Source: Closterium sp. Naga37s-1 (taxonomy: Eukaryota; Streptophyta; Zygnematophyceae; Desmidiales; Closteriaceae). From it: 64,000 bases of DNA. The stretch is taken from assembly GCA_947471745.1 (NCBI GenBank), contig CANJKZ010000092.1, positions 2,046,001-2,110,000 on the forward strand. The letters run 5' to 3'. Numbering within the stretch: the stretch's first letter is position 1; each line of letters starts with the position of its first letter. The notes beneath the pieces were generated by a model. The model was not told the origin of the DNA and searched no databases. It saw only the letters and a list, made by a program, of their open reading frames with translations. The translations under genes and the position numbers were made by a program. Of this stretch, positions 63,301 through 64,000 are shown piece after piece.

Positions 63301-64000
63301 GCCAGTTGGTCCAACCGGTCCATCCGACCAACATGCCATTTGGTTTAACCGGTCCATTGGACCAACAGGCCAGTTGGTCGAACTGGTCCATTGGACCAAC
63401 AGGCCAGTTGGTCTAACCGATCCATTAGACCAACAGGTCAGTTGGTCCAACCGGTCCATTAAACCAACTGGCCAGTTGGTCGCACTGGTCCAAGTTGGTC
63501 GAACCGGTCCATTTGACCAACAGGCCAGTTGGTCCAACCGGTCCATTGGACCAACAGGCCAATTGGTCGAACTGGTCCATCGGACCAACAGGCCAGTTGG
63601 TCTAACCGATCCATTAGACCAACAGGTCAGTTGGTCCAACAGGTCCATTCAACCAACTTGCCAGTTGGTCGCACTAGTCCAAGTTGGTCCAACCGGTCGA
63701 TTGGACCAATAGGCCAGTTGGTCCAACCGGTCCATCCGACCAACATGCCAGTTGGTCCAATCGGTCCATTGGACCAACAGGCCAGTTGGTCGAACTGGTC
63801 CATTGGACAAAGTGGCAAGTTGGTCTAACCGATCCATTCGACCAACAAGCCAGTTGGTCCAACCGGTCCATTCGGCCAACAGGCATGTTGGTCCAACCGG
63901 TCCATTGGACCAACAGGCCAGTTGGTCGAACCTGTCCATTGGACCAACATGCAAGTTGGTCGAACCGATCCATAGGACCAACAGGCCAGTTGGTCCAACC
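60304..64000. repeat. 34-bp satellite array, block 3 (runs off the window)
   Basis: About 109 units. A marker variant (GACAAAGTGG) occurs at 61811, 62117, 62525, 63054 and 63806; the first three are exactly 9 and 12 units apart (306 and 408 bp), so segments of many units have been copied. No insertion in this block. Confidence 0.95.

Overview
The window looks like a repeat-dominated, GC-rich nuclear segment of a plant-lineage genome. A streptophyte green alga is plausible, but that is an inference from the plant-like Ty1/copia and chromodomain Ty3/gypsy elements, the spliceosomal introns and a plant-type twin-CX9C protein; no species marker is present. About 95% of the 64 kb is LTR retrotransposon or satellite. 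Only two host genes could be supported, both in a small island at about 40.0-42.8 kb.

Layout. (1) 1-18.99 kb is a nested stack of decayed elements. A minus-strand element (A, 1-2269) sits inside a Ty3/gypsy element (2270-4749), which itself interrupts a plus-strand copia element (B, from 4750). The 3' LTR of B is split by a nearly complete minus-strand copia element (D, 8676-15945) that carries a solo LTR. Behind it lie a second copia lineage (E, broken by another solo LTR) and a minus-strand copia fragment. (2) 19.0-34.1 kb holds two full-length plus-strand copia elements of one family (C1 intact, C2 broken), 180 bp apart in AT-rich DNA. (3) 34.2-39.8 kb is a complete but inactivated minus-strand Ty3/gypsy chromovirus-like element. 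(4) 39.8-43.3 kb is the host island: a three-exon twin-CX9C (DUF3128/C22orf39-like) gene on plus and a two-exon secreted cysteine-rich peptide gene on minus, whose precursor carries an RRIL site. (5) 43.3-48.4 kb is a patchwork: a copia 3' end, a lone gypsy-type LTR, and copia element G truncated and joined to an RNase H fragment of another lineage. (6) 48.4-64 kb is a 34-bp satellite array (roughly 200 units seen, continuing past the window). It is interrupted by a non-autonomous LTR element (48918-50355) and by full-length intact copia element H (52942-60303).

The main copia family (B, C1, C2, D, G, H) has very short LTRs (125-133 bp), an initiator-Met-like primer binding site, a long leader of tandem repeats, one continuous gag-pol frame of about 1,980 codons in intact copies, a glycine-rich gag, an unusual zinc knuckle, a repeat-rich integrase-RT hinge, and a GCCTATGGGGGTG polypurine tract. 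LTR comparison by eye (C1 0/125, H 1/129, C2 2/125, D 4/130 differences) parallels the state of the ORFs, so C1 and H are recent and possibly active insertions. Five-base target duplications were read directly for C1, C2, D, H, the gypsy element and two solo LTRs, and an imperfect one for the non-autonomous element. All distances, splice sites and LTR ends were read by eye from the sequence.
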